Source: Polytrichum commune (Eukaryota; Streptophyta; Polytrichopsida; Polytrichales; Polytrichaceae). From it: a stretch of 64,000 bases of DNA. The translations under genes and the position numbers were made by a program. The stretch is from NCBI GenBank assembly GCA_950295325.1, contig OX485807.1:47832440-47896439 (forward strand), in the 5' to 3' direction. The notes beneath the pieces are model-generated. The model saw only the letters and a program-made list of their open reading frames with translations, did no database searches and was not told where the DNA came from. Positions 1 to 10,062 of this stretch are shown here, in pieces; position 1 is the first letter of the stretch; each line of letters opens with the position of its first letter.

Positions 1-1
1 A

Positions 2-910
2 GGTGGCTTTAATCCTCACAAGTTCAACAAATTAGTCACCCTCCAAGTAGGGCATTGGAGTGGACCACCAGCTTTTAGCGATGTGGTGAGTTTGGAACAT
101 CTATTTATATGGTGGTCGGGGGAGGGCATTGAAATGATGCCCAACCTCTTGAATCTAGCAAGATTACAAAGGGTAGACATAAGGGACTGCAGCTTTAAGG
201 ATGTGTCATGTTTGGGCAACTTGATTTCCTTACGAAGTATATCCATATACTGGTGCGATAGGTTGGAGACATTACCTGATATGCACAAGTTGACAAGACT
301 AGAAGAATTGGAAGTGAACTGGTGCCCAAATAATGTGGAATGGGCAGGGGTGAGCATATCAAAGTCCTCGGACACTCTTTGGGTCGACCACCCTCGAATT
401 GGAACTGGAATGGCGCTACACAGTTTGAGACTTGGGGATGTGGGATGCAGAGAGCTACCAGATCTGAGTTTGTTCCCGGAATTGAAAGAGTTGAGTATTT
501 GGGATTGTCCGAGATTGGAGAGGTTGATCAGCACTATGCCCATGACTGCGTTGGAACGGCTTGAAATATTATCGTGCAACGAATTGCAAGAAGTGCCCGA
601 TTTGAGTCAGAGTAGACTTTTGAGATACTGCAGGATTCGGGATTGTGAGAAAATATCTTTGACTAGGGATGACATTATGAAGCTAGAAGCAATGTGTCCT
701 GGGGTGAACATAGACTTAGGGCCGTACCATATGGGTGGCAGGCAAGGCGAACAGGTGCCCGCCATTGGCCGACCTTGCCTGCCACCCACCACACTACCGG
801 CTGGCAGCAACCCGGCACTCCCAGGTGGCACAGGGGAGCGGCACTGCCTTTGTACCAGGCAGTTCCGGCTGGCAGCTGCTCACTGCCGGGCCACATCAGC
901 AGGAGTTTGA
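2..910 (+). CDS. LRR protein, 3' part (plant resistance-like), partial at window edge
   Basis: The frame is open from base 2, so the gene begins before the window. Up to about base 720 it encodes repeated leucine-rich units of the type L..L.I..C..L..LP, with CDRLETLP, CPRLERL and CNELQEVPDL as clear examples. This irregular cysteine-containing LRR style is typical of the C-terminal domain of plant NBS-LRR or TIR-NBS-LRR resistance proteins, which sense pathogen effectors in the cytoplasm. No NB-ARC or TIR segment is in view, so the full domain order is unknown. After about base 725 the frame continues to a TGA at 908-910 but the composition changes sharply to GC-rich Pro/Ala/Gly/Arg-rich sequence that is not LRR-like. 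That tail coincides with a GC-rich island beginning with a perfect hairpin, so the last ~60 codons may come from an insertion that replaced the original end. LRR assignment is firm; the true stop is uncertain. Confidence 0.75.
   Translation, partial: GGFNPHKFNKLVTLQVGHWSGPPAFSDVVSLEHLFIWWSGEGIEMMPNLLNLARLQRVDIRDCSFKDVSCLGNLISLRSISIYWCDRLETLPDMHKLTRLEELEVNWCPNNVEWAGVSISKSSDTLWVDHPRIGTGMALHSLRLGDVGCRELPDLSLFPELKELSIWDCPRLERLISTMPMTALERLEILSCNELQEVPDLSQSRLLRYCRIRDCEKISLTRDDIMKLEAMCPGVNIDLGPYHMGGRQGEQVPAIGRPCLPPTTLPAGSNPALPGGTGERHCLCTRQFRLAAAHCRATSAGV
732..788. repeat. Perfect 16-bp inverted repeat in a GC-rich island
   Basis: The left arm at 732-747 (TGGGTGGCAGGCAAGG) is exactly reverse-complemented at 773-788, with a 25-nt loop. 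It opens a GC-rich block reaching to about 1075, in otherwise AT-rich DNA. The block also holds several GGCAGC/CTGCC-type segments. It may be the end of a small GC-rich mobile element. Confidence 0.6.
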
Positions 911-1474
911 GCTTTCGGCGGTTCCTCGGCACTGCTCCGAACTGCTCCTCCCGGCACAGTGTGGTGACGGTGAGGGGCAGCGGCTGACGTGCCACCCCCC
1001 ACCGTAGGCCTAAGCCTAGCCCGTCAGGTTGCCTTGCCTCCCCCCCATGTGGTAGGGGCCTTAGGCCCCTCGCAAGCCATATCAAAAGAGGAGGAAAGCG
1101 ATTGATTTGGCGTTTGATACTGGTGATCGACACTTGTAGTTGCACGCCTGAAATGGACATGGCTATATACAATTGGATGAAAAATGTGATTGAGACCGTC
1201 CTACTTTCAGAGGCTTTGTCTCATACTCATCCATGTATGGTCTCACAAATGTTCCAAAATGTGAATTTGAAAGTGCAAAGTAGTAGATGGGCTTTCAACT
1301 AGTGCATATAAATATGGTAACCAAAATGTCTTGAGCCATGATATAATGTAGTTTCTGCTTTGCAGTAGGTTATGAGGTGGAAAAGTAGATCATTCAAACA
1401 TTATATAGTGTTTTTAAACCATTGACTAAATAAGCCATTGACTAGGATTTATTTTTTTAAGTGAAACCGGTAAC
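911..1474. other. Intergenic; GC-rich to ~1075, then AT-rich
   Basis: No coding region is supported. The GC-rich island that starts at about 730 ends near 1075 and normal AT-rich sequence follows. A short open frame at about 1102-1302 shows no recognisable motif. Confidence 0.5.
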
Positions 1475-2187
1475 AAAGCATGTAATTAACTCGGAAGTCA
1501 AAAATATGACAAAACCTTTATTAGCACTGAAGTTATAATTTTTGTGACTTACTATTGAAAAGACCTCTGTTATTCTAAAATGGAACTAAAATTAGTATTT
1601 AAAGTGTGAAATAATAATTGAGTTAGCATTAAAAATGTCAAATATTGTAGTCTAGTGAAAACCTCCTACTTTCACAAAGTATTCATATGCATTTAAACTA
1701 ATTAAGTGTGACTGAATGTTAGTAAGTCTAATAAATTATGATTAATCATAATTAAGCCCAATTAAATCAGAAAGTAAGCTTACCAAATTAATAAAGCCTA
1801 GTAAAATTATAATTTGTTTTACTGGAGTTGATTCCAGTAAATCATTATTAATTCCTGTAAGTACATTTTATAATTAATTAGGCTTAATTAATTTGGTAAG
1901 TATGCTTTCTTATCGAATTGGGCTTACTTTTGAATGATTCAGGATTAATTAGACTTAATTACATCCAATCGCACTTACTTAGTTTAAATGCGTATGAAAA
2001 CTTTGTGAAAGTAGAAGGTATTAAGTAGAATATGATGATATCTACCATATATAAAATATATATCACTAATTTTAGGTCCATTTTTAGAATAACAAAGACC
2101 CTTTCAATGGAAAGTCACAAAAATTTTAACCTCAGTGCTAATGGGGGTTTTGTAATATTTTTGACTTCCAAGTTAATTACATGCTTT
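1475..2187. mobile_element. Foldback / long-terminal-inverted-repeat element (713 bp)
   Basis: The left half (from 1475, AAAGCATGTAATTAACTCGG) is mirrored as an imperfect reverse complement in the right half, ending at 2187. The match runs through successive shared blocks such as TTTGTGACTT, TGTTATTCTAAAA, CTACTTTCACAAAGT and TTACCAAATTAAT. It closes on a small palindrome (TTTACTGGA / TCCAGTAAA) centred near 1832. Arms are about 350 bp each, with mismatches and small indels. There is no internal coding capacity, so this looks like a non-autonomous foldback or long-TIR MITE-type element. Superfamily and target-site duplication could not be determined. Confidence 0.75.
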
Positions 2188-3185
2188 AGTAGGGCTTGCA
2201 TCGCCTTGAATGCTGCTTGGTGGATTGCTTTTGGTGGAATTGACATTGTGGATAATGGTGAAAAAGTGAAGAATATGCATGTGAGCGATTGGGAAGGGAT
2301 AACGTTCAATGATAGGAGAAAATCACAAAATTTTAATTCCATAAAAACTTCCATAAAAGCTCAATTCACTTGGAACAAATTGCTCGGAAAGTTGTCTCAT
2401 TTTCATATATTTTGTACGACAATTGGCATGTTAGATCTTCGTTTTGTTAAGTCATTGGTAGCATTGTGTCCAGTGGTGATTTTTCACAAGGCCCCTAACA
2501 TGTCCAGGGACATGTTCATAAAAAACAAACATTTCCAATGGACAGATTTTTAGAAAATGAACCAGTTTTTGGACGTGTCAAATTCACTTTGAACGGGTTC
2601 TAAAAATTAAAAAAATTTGATAAAAAAAAAATTAAAAAAATGGTACAAATATCATTTACAGTATGTCATATATGACATGTGAATATAAGCATAATGCAAT
2701 CAAACCACTAATACCCAATCAAAATATCAATCTTGAAGTGTTTGATTCACCTGCATACATTAATTCATCAACCACAAAATTTAGAACCTTTTTAACATAA
2801 TGTCAAAGATTATAATTGAAGGTAAACTTAGCAATTGAATAAGAATTAGTATATACAAACATGTTCAAAATTTTAAAAATAAAGAGCTACTTACCCTTCA
2901 AAGAATTCAAAGAAGTGGATGAATTCTCCTATCCTTCATGTTTCTCAAAACAAGCATCATTGTTTTCAATTGGAATATTTGCACATGAAATGCGCATCAA
3001 AGCATCTAAAGTCTCTCACTTCAAACTAGTATGTAGATGACTTTTTGATTAGGTTTTGTTTAGAAAAATTCCCTCTCACATATTGTAGTGTTCACTGGAA
3101 TCACCATAACTCTCCACAAATTACTCAGACCAGGCCAATTGATTGACCACTCTGAAGTGGTACCTGCAAACTCCCAAGCTTCAAA
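2188..3185. other. AT-rich intergenic sequence
   Basis: An open frame running to 2553 starts inside the foldback element and has no recognisable motif, so I do not call it. A short palindrome (AACATGTC CAGG GACATGTT) lies near 2496-2515. The rest is A/T-rich without structure that I can see. Confidence 0.4.
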
Positions 3186-3189
3186 TAAA

Positions 3190-4450
3190 GACTAATTTGG
3201 GATCATCTATATCATGGTCTCCACCATCTCCAAACACTCACCCCGACACCGATTTTGTACTTCTTCAGAAGTCTGAAACTTCACAAACAGCTTCTCCAAC
3301 CACTCTTCAGTAATACGAGTTCTCTCATCATCATTTGCATGGTAGAGATTGGGACTAAAGAGCTTGCATGCATTGAAGATGCCTAAGTCTAGAAACTTGT
3401 TATTCAATGCATCCACCACCCGTTGTACATACTTTGCCCCAATGAGTTTGCACTCTTCAATTGTACCAGGTCGCTCAGTAACACTCCCCAAATGCATTGC
3501 ATAGGTTCTCTGGCCACCATCTGCAAGTGGATACACCATCTCCATATATAGAGGTAGCACATGTCTCTAAAAATGGCCACAATACCCTTGAACCTCTTCC
3601 AAATGCTACACCTCTAACTGTAAGGAAAGTCTACTCAAAATTGTAATACAAATGTTCAAGTGGCCTCCAATCTGAGTAATATCCACATGGTCACTCTGGA
3701 ACAACTTATTGAGTTTATTCAACTCAGTAAGAACATCCACAAACAAGAAAACGGTAGAACCGTGAGGCTCTGTCCTTTATTATGAAAGACTATAATTTTA
3801 GTTGTCCACTTTACTCATGCCAATTCATGGCTAATCACTATAGCAAACATTTCTTAGATTTTGTGCACCTTCTTTTCAAATACATGTCAAGGATTGAAGC
3901 TACTCATTTATCACTCAAATTTTTAAAAATAAATAATCAAGAACTACTGAAATAACTATAGTTAACTAGATTTATTTCAATGCATTTTAGGGAGCACTTA
4001 TATATATATAAACTATAGTTAACATCCACATTACATGAAGTGGACCAAAAATAACAAGAACAAGTAACGTCCAAGTGTGAACACAAAGTGGTCAGGAAAT
4101 TTGCTCTTGAAACGAAGAAGTTGATGCATAGTCTCTATCCTATAGACAGAGCCAATAAACATAGAAGGAACTGGAACTGAAAGGATGTCATTTTACGATA
4201 CCATGTTGGTTCATCTTCACAAAAAGCTTGTAAAAACGTTGGCATACTATCCAAAACCCGTTGCATCACTTGTCCACGAGATAACCATCGCACTCTATGT
4301 ATGTGAAGAACAACTAATGGATCCATGGCAAACTCCAACATTAACTGATCAAGCTCTGTCCGCCTCAATGATGACCTACCCACTCACGTGTATGCAAAGT
4401 TGGAGAAATCATCCAACACCTATAGCTCCAGTGATGCCTCAGTTGCATCG
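3190..4450 (-). pseudogene. hAT-type transposase fragment (ZNF862/KIAA1586-like), broken
   Basis: Read on the minus strand, three blocks in order match the conserved middle of hAT-derived proteins of the ZNF862/KIAA1586 type. Block one is near 4383-4135 (VRWLSRGQVMQRVL then WYRKMTSFQFQFL). Block two is near 3745-3605 (FLFVDVLTELNKLNKLFQ then HVDITQIGGH). Block three is at 3560-3207 (cysteine- and acid-rich, ending MVETMI). In the family the FxFxF stretch runs directly into the FLADVL..LN..FQ stretch. Here they are separated by about 380 bp of AT-rich DNA (roughly 3755-4135), which is either an intron or an insertion. In-frame stops lie between blocks two and three. No N-terminal BED/zinc finger or C-terminal dimerisation domain was found, so this is a decayed internal fragment. 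Confidence 0.65.
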
Positions 4451-4454
4451 CTAG

Positions 4455-7400
4455 CTGCAAGGGCATCCCTAAACAAACAAGGGGCTTAATTAATGAATAT
4501 ATTGCATTCAAAAAATAATTCAAATAAAATAATAAATTTCAAAATGGACGACTCACCTATGTGCAATACAATGCACATTAATAGGTGTCGGTACATCTGC
4601 ACGAAGTCTGCCTGCTAGTCCTTGCCTCGATGGGAAGAGCTTCAAATGGAAGGAACTAAAATGAAAGGAATGGGGGTTTTGTGGAGGGAATGCGGGTGGT
4701 GACGGACGGGCGATGGAAACACCTTGAGGATAGAGTGTGGGGAAAAAAATGGGAGATTGAAGGACAAGAAATAAAAAGAAGTGATGGTGGCAGAGGAAAT
4801 TAGAATGGGGTGTATTGGAAAGATGAGAATTGACAGCAAAAGACAGATAACTGACAGGCATTGAAGGCATAATTTGTCAAGATCCTGTTGTTTCCAAGTG
4901 CAACCAATCGCATATATGTTGATATCTTTCGGTTTTTTTGTTTTTTTTTGTTTTAATTTATTACCAACATTGTAAGAGAGTTATTTATACCTCTTGCAGG
5001 ACGGGTGTTTTCATTTTCAAACCGGTTTTGGAATGGGTTGTTTTTTCTTTAACCTTTCCATGGACGGATTGGTTTAGAAATTACCGGTTTTGGGACAGGT
5101 TGCAATTTTTTTGCCTTTCAATTCAAGGTTTTTGGACCTGGACGGGCAAAAACTTTGTGAAAAATCAGCCCTGCTCGTGTCGACGTTTTGAAATAACTCG
5201 ATACTCTCTTAAGCTCTGAAGCTTTCAAGTTTGGACTCATATCATCACTGTTTTGAACAAATTCGTCGTGAATTTACAAAGTCCCTGGGATCAGTCGTGG
5301 ATTTTAAGTTTTTGACTTTCATCCTCAGTGCCACTTGTTCTACCACGCGTTTTCAACTTTTCACTTCAAAGTTGTTAGCCTCTGATTTCATCTCACAGCT
5401 GATTGGCAGTTTTCGATTCTCTTTTGCTCAATCTTCAAAGCTTCTGTTATGAAACTATTTCATCACATCAAAAAGTCTTGCTGCTCGTAAGGACGGGATA
5501 TTACCATGCACATTGTCACAGGACATTGACATTGTACAAACTGAAAATCAAGAACATAAAGTGCTACGATCATGAGAACTTCTCACAATGCAAACAGAAG
5601 AGAATTGCCAAGTCAAATAATCAATCGCCGATAAGTCCATTTGATGTTCACCGCAGCTCCCCAAACTATGGAAGAGAACATAAGATAAACCTTTCCATCG
5701 CAAATCACTCAGTGACGTTAATAATTTCGCCTTCATTTTCACATAAGTCACTTTGTATGTGCTGGAAGGCCCGTTCAGGTTTCATAGTTGTACGAAGACA
5801 ACAGCTGTTATCGATGTAGTCATTCTACATATCAAAGTTCCAAAACCAAGAATTATCGAAGCAGTATAATTACTAGGCGATGATTGGCATTACCAACCAT
5901 TTGGAATTATCAAGATTCAATAAATTTCATCCAAGGCTCATAGAAGATAACCTGTCCAGGATTTTATGGGCATGAACTTCAGTGGAAACGAGATTGTAAC
6001 TGTCTGCCGGCAACTCCTATCTGCCACAAATAATTCGATGAAATTTTGTTATCACGTCGACCCTCTCAATCAAGTATGGTAGAGTACTTAGTCCAATATC
6101 ACTGTCCAATCCTTTCAGCGTTCATTTTCAAAGAAAAGTATGCCCATTACACATCGATAGACCAAATTAAAATAGGGACGACGTATGTCCATCACAGTGA
6201 TCACGTCGATAACGTGCTTGTGATGGAAAGAGTAATCACATTATGTATGTACAAGAAATATTTGCATTGCCGACTCTCAATCCCATCAGAGCTCGGGTTT
6301 CTCATAAATTATATAGCCTGCATAACTTGGATGTTCAGATTTAAGCCATTATGCGCAAATCTGATAGATGGCTTTAAATTCTAAAAACAATCGGGTCTAA
6401 AGCTTCGGCCAATGAATACAAAAGGGCAGATAAAGTCCCAGGGTGTGTAACAATGCTGACATCCCCAGCCACAAGGCTTCATAGAAATCCGCTAATTTGT
6501 CTTCATCGATTTCATTCCATTCAAATGTATTTTTCTACAACCGCATCGGACGATCGTATGGCTCATGTCAAGAAATTCAACCAATTTGTATTTCTGTACC
6601 AACGTCTTTGATGATAAATTTGTAGGCTTGTTTCTCAAACATTCGCAGTGGTCGCCTAAAGCTTTCGTCAATTTGTATTTCTGTAATTTAATGTAAAGCT
6701 GGTTTGTAATTAAATTTGACAACAATGCCCGTTTGTTCGCTCAGATCAGCGGGTTAACTATCATTTGGAACCATCGACTGTGTCGGACATCCCCATATCA
6801 AGTCTGTTGAGCTTGACGAAATTTTCTTGTCATCACCGCGAACATACCACACCTCCTTAGTACTGACATATAGAGCTCAGACTTTTACCAGTTTCTCATT
6901 CACGGTTTTCAGAAGCAGAACTGCCATTAAACTGGTGTGTGGATCATCATAGCTCACCACCAAACGCAGAACGAACGCAACCCGTAATCAAATGCATTAA
7001 AGCGAAAGGGAAGAAGTGTGGGGCCAATGAATGATTGTTAGTCGCAGACATCAATCTCTGCTTAACTGCCCATTCGCCCGGAGCTCTAGCATATCCACCA
7101 TTCAACTACCTGCGTAAACTGCCGCAGTGTTGTACACACGGGATTGCAGTTACCATAAATCCAGACAACTTGTTGATAACTACTCTTTTTGAGTAAGGGG
7201 CTCAGAGTCGGCCATGGTATTATGGTTCGATTCATGCCAAGCGATGTCCTCACTATTATTCAGTAGAGGGAGCTGTGAATCCTCATCGCCCCCGCTCCTC
7301 AGACCCTAACCTTATAAAACTAAAAATACAGCACACCATCTAATCCAATTTTCACGTTGCAAAAAGAAGCATCAGAAGCGCAATTTAACGTCACTTGCTA

Positions 7401-7700
7401 TTGCATCGGAGGGAATCCGAATAATTGCAACTCATCATCTGCTTTGGGCCTTGGTGGACAAAAAAGACCCGGAAACAACAACCCGACCTCCACATAGTGA
7501 TATATCAACCTCGAGTCCATAAAACACGAAACTGAAAGCAGCGTCTGTAGCGATGACAAGGGAAACCAAGCACCAGACCAGAGAAAGAACAACACATAGA
7601 ATACCGGAAAGAGCTCGCTGGAAGATGAGGCAAACGATGGCTATGGCGGACTAAATAGTAAGGCGTCCGCCGAAACAACCAAACCCTAACACACCCGTAC
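4455..7700. other. Intergenic, no supported gene
   Basis: Open frames of 60-140 codons occur but none carries a recognisable domain or shows convincing splice partners. The stretch ACCGGTTTTGG recurs at about 5021 and 5083, with a related GAACCAGTTTTTGGA at 2559-2573. These may be remnants of the ends of the element that carried the hAT fragment. Confidence 0.4.
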
Positions 7701-7702
7701 TG

Positions 7703-7826
7703 AATCTGGATGAATCGTGATGAATGTCTGGATGAAATATCGATGAATCCTGGATGGATGTCGATGAATATTGGAATATGTCGATTAGTACTGGATGAAT
7801 GTCGATGAATATTGGATGAAGTGAAT
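7703..7826 (+). repeat. Degenerate minisatellite (GGATGAATGTCGATGAATATT-like)
   Basis: Variants of the core TGGATGAATGTCGATGAATA recur about five times with small length differences (TGGATGAATCGTGATGAATGTC, ATCGATGAATCCTGGATGGATG, ATGTCGATGAATATTGGA and so on). This is a short imperfect tandem array without coding meaning. Confidence 0.65.
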
Positions 7827-8682
7827 GAGGTATCCAATGTTTACATGTTCGAAAGGGACTCTTGTGCATACAAATGCATTCTAATAAGGTCGGGCATCCA
7901 TAGCAATTGGTAATTTGAGGCGGTGCAAATTTTTCCCATCTAGGAAGATAGAATATGGAGGACTGCAACTTTTTCATTAATTTTATTTCTTTAAATGAAA
8001 TTAATGTGAATTTTTGAAGCCAAAAGTTAGTCCGAACACTTTACCAATATGTAGAGCTTGTCATAATAGCTCGTTCTAAGACAAATTCCTCTTCACTTAA
8101 GCACTCAAAACATGGGATATGTGTCATGGTACTATCAATTCCTTTGGTGATACCATAAACGAAGTTGGAGTTTTAGGGTTAGAATCCACCTTGTGGTATA
8201 TATATTTTCCACTAGAATTTGGTGTGTAAGCAACCTATATGGAAACTAACCCTTAGAAGTCGTGAAATGTGGAACCTTATTCTAACCACCCACGGAAATA
8301 ACTTACCAAAATTAATCCCAACCTAATCAAAATTATTACACCCTATAGATTCCCGACGGGGTTCCTGTTCAGGAATAGGTTGTTCAACTCTACCCTCATA
8401 CAACCATCGTAGCCAAGAACGAGCATTTAGATGAGTGGTTATGGGTTGACCTATAGATTGATTGTGTGTTCATGTAAACTCTGACGCTTCAAAATTTGTA
8501 ACAAATTCCATGTTCATAAACAAAAGATCTTTAAAAAATTCATTCCTCTTTATAATATACTTCTCTTTGTAAGAAAAATTACCCCCCCCCCTATTGCTTT
8601 TTCTAAACACATGCAAACTCTCTTATTTTATAAGTTATAGGTGCCTCAACCTTATGATTGATTTTTTTTTCCCTCTCATAAC
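7827..8682. other. AT-rich flank of the LINE
   Basis: No gene seen. A run of nine C occurs at about 8582-8590. The composition switches near 8680-8700 to the G-poor, A/C-rich sequence that marks the start of the retroelement. Confidence 0.4.
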
Positions 8683-8689
8683 ATGCCAC

Positions 8690-10062
8690 ATAAAGGAAAG
8701 GTGTGCAAAAATTCAAAATCTTTATACACACAATCACACTACCTACAATTAAAATCACGCATACACACGATCTCCAACGAACCTACCACACAAAACCTAA
8801 TCCTACACAGCCTACCAATCTGCCAGCAACATGCACAAACCGCCATCAGACATCCAGCCCAACACACCCGAGCAATTACCAAAACACCCTTGAAAAAGAA
8901 ACCTGCACAAATTCCTACAATAGCCACCAAACACCCCTACATAATGCACCCACACTCGACCACACCTCACCCATCCACTCTCTCCCACACACACGCCTGC
9001 ACACAATCACTCCCACCGAATCACCTCACCCCTCGCTCCACCCCCCTCCTCCCTCACTCCCCCAGCACCCCCCACCACAGATAGCCTACGACCTCTCGTC
9101 CATCCCTCAACCCTCTCCCAGTTGCTAGCACCCAGCGACCAAGAGCGGAGGCACCACCCGACAGTGAAGCACCACCCCGATACAGCCACAACGCCGAAGT
9201 ACTCGAACCCGCCACCCCAACAGTCGACGGCACCCAGCGACCACGAGCGCACACAACATCCAGCAGCCCGGAATCAACAATCACCCGAGGCAACTCTACC
9301 AAGACACCCCGCCAGACCCCACCAAACAAGAGCACCGAAGACGTCTCGCGGCCACCACCAACCAGCACGGCACCAATTCGACACCATCCTAACCCAGGTA
9401 CACATTCTCGCACACTCACCATATCACATTCCCCTCTCCCCTAGACACCACCCCACACCTCAACTCCACACAGATACCACCCCACAACCTTCACACAGTG
9501 GAATCTCCTTGCAGAGTCACTCGAACGCACAGCTCCTGGAACCGCCGAAATTGCAGCAAGCCGACAACACCTCACCACAACGCCCCCCTGCAACCACAAC
9601 ACACAGGATCAGCCCCACTACCAGTCTCGCTTGCTGCACCAAACACCACCCACAACACAGCCCCGCCCCCGCCCGCCCACAACAATCCGACCTCCAGCAA
9701 AGCACACCTCCCAAATTCCACCCGACATTCCACCAAGCAACCCCACACCAAGACACAACAACAAAGAACAGAGGCCCAACACAGACACCAGAATTTGAAA
9801 TCAGGGAAAGCCACAGACACTGGAGCTGGAAGGAACCTGTAACGGCTACACCCACAAATAGTGCACCGGCAGCTGACAAGACCCACTACACTCGACTCCT
9901 AATGGCCCAGCTCAGTCACCATCTAGGTACTCCACCTCCCACCACTATTGATAATCAGTACTCTGAATTCCGCCTACATGTACAAGCCCATCCGCCCACA
10001 ACTCACAGCCTTCACTTCCACCACCCATACCACATGCCACACTCACCCAAGATGACTTGGAC
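8690..10062 (+). other. A/C-rich 5' region of the LINE
   Basis: About 1.37 kb of very G-poor sequence upstream of ORF1. Because stop codons starting TAG or TGA need a G, long chance open frames arise. One of about 318 codons (9122-10078, rich in His, Pro and Thr, no ATG at its apparent start) overlaps the first codons of ORF1. I treat it as a composition artefact but note the overlap. The region probably holds the internal promoter, as expected for LINE 5' UTRs; no promoter motif was recognised. Confidence 0.5.

Noticed and set aside
2032-2553. 173-codon open frame on the plus strand
   Set aside because: It begins inside the foldback element and has no recognisable domain or codon signature.
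9007-9886. Several Gly/Val/Cys/Trp-rich open frames on the minus strand
   Set aside because: They are antisense to the G-poor LINE 5' region and arise from its composition.
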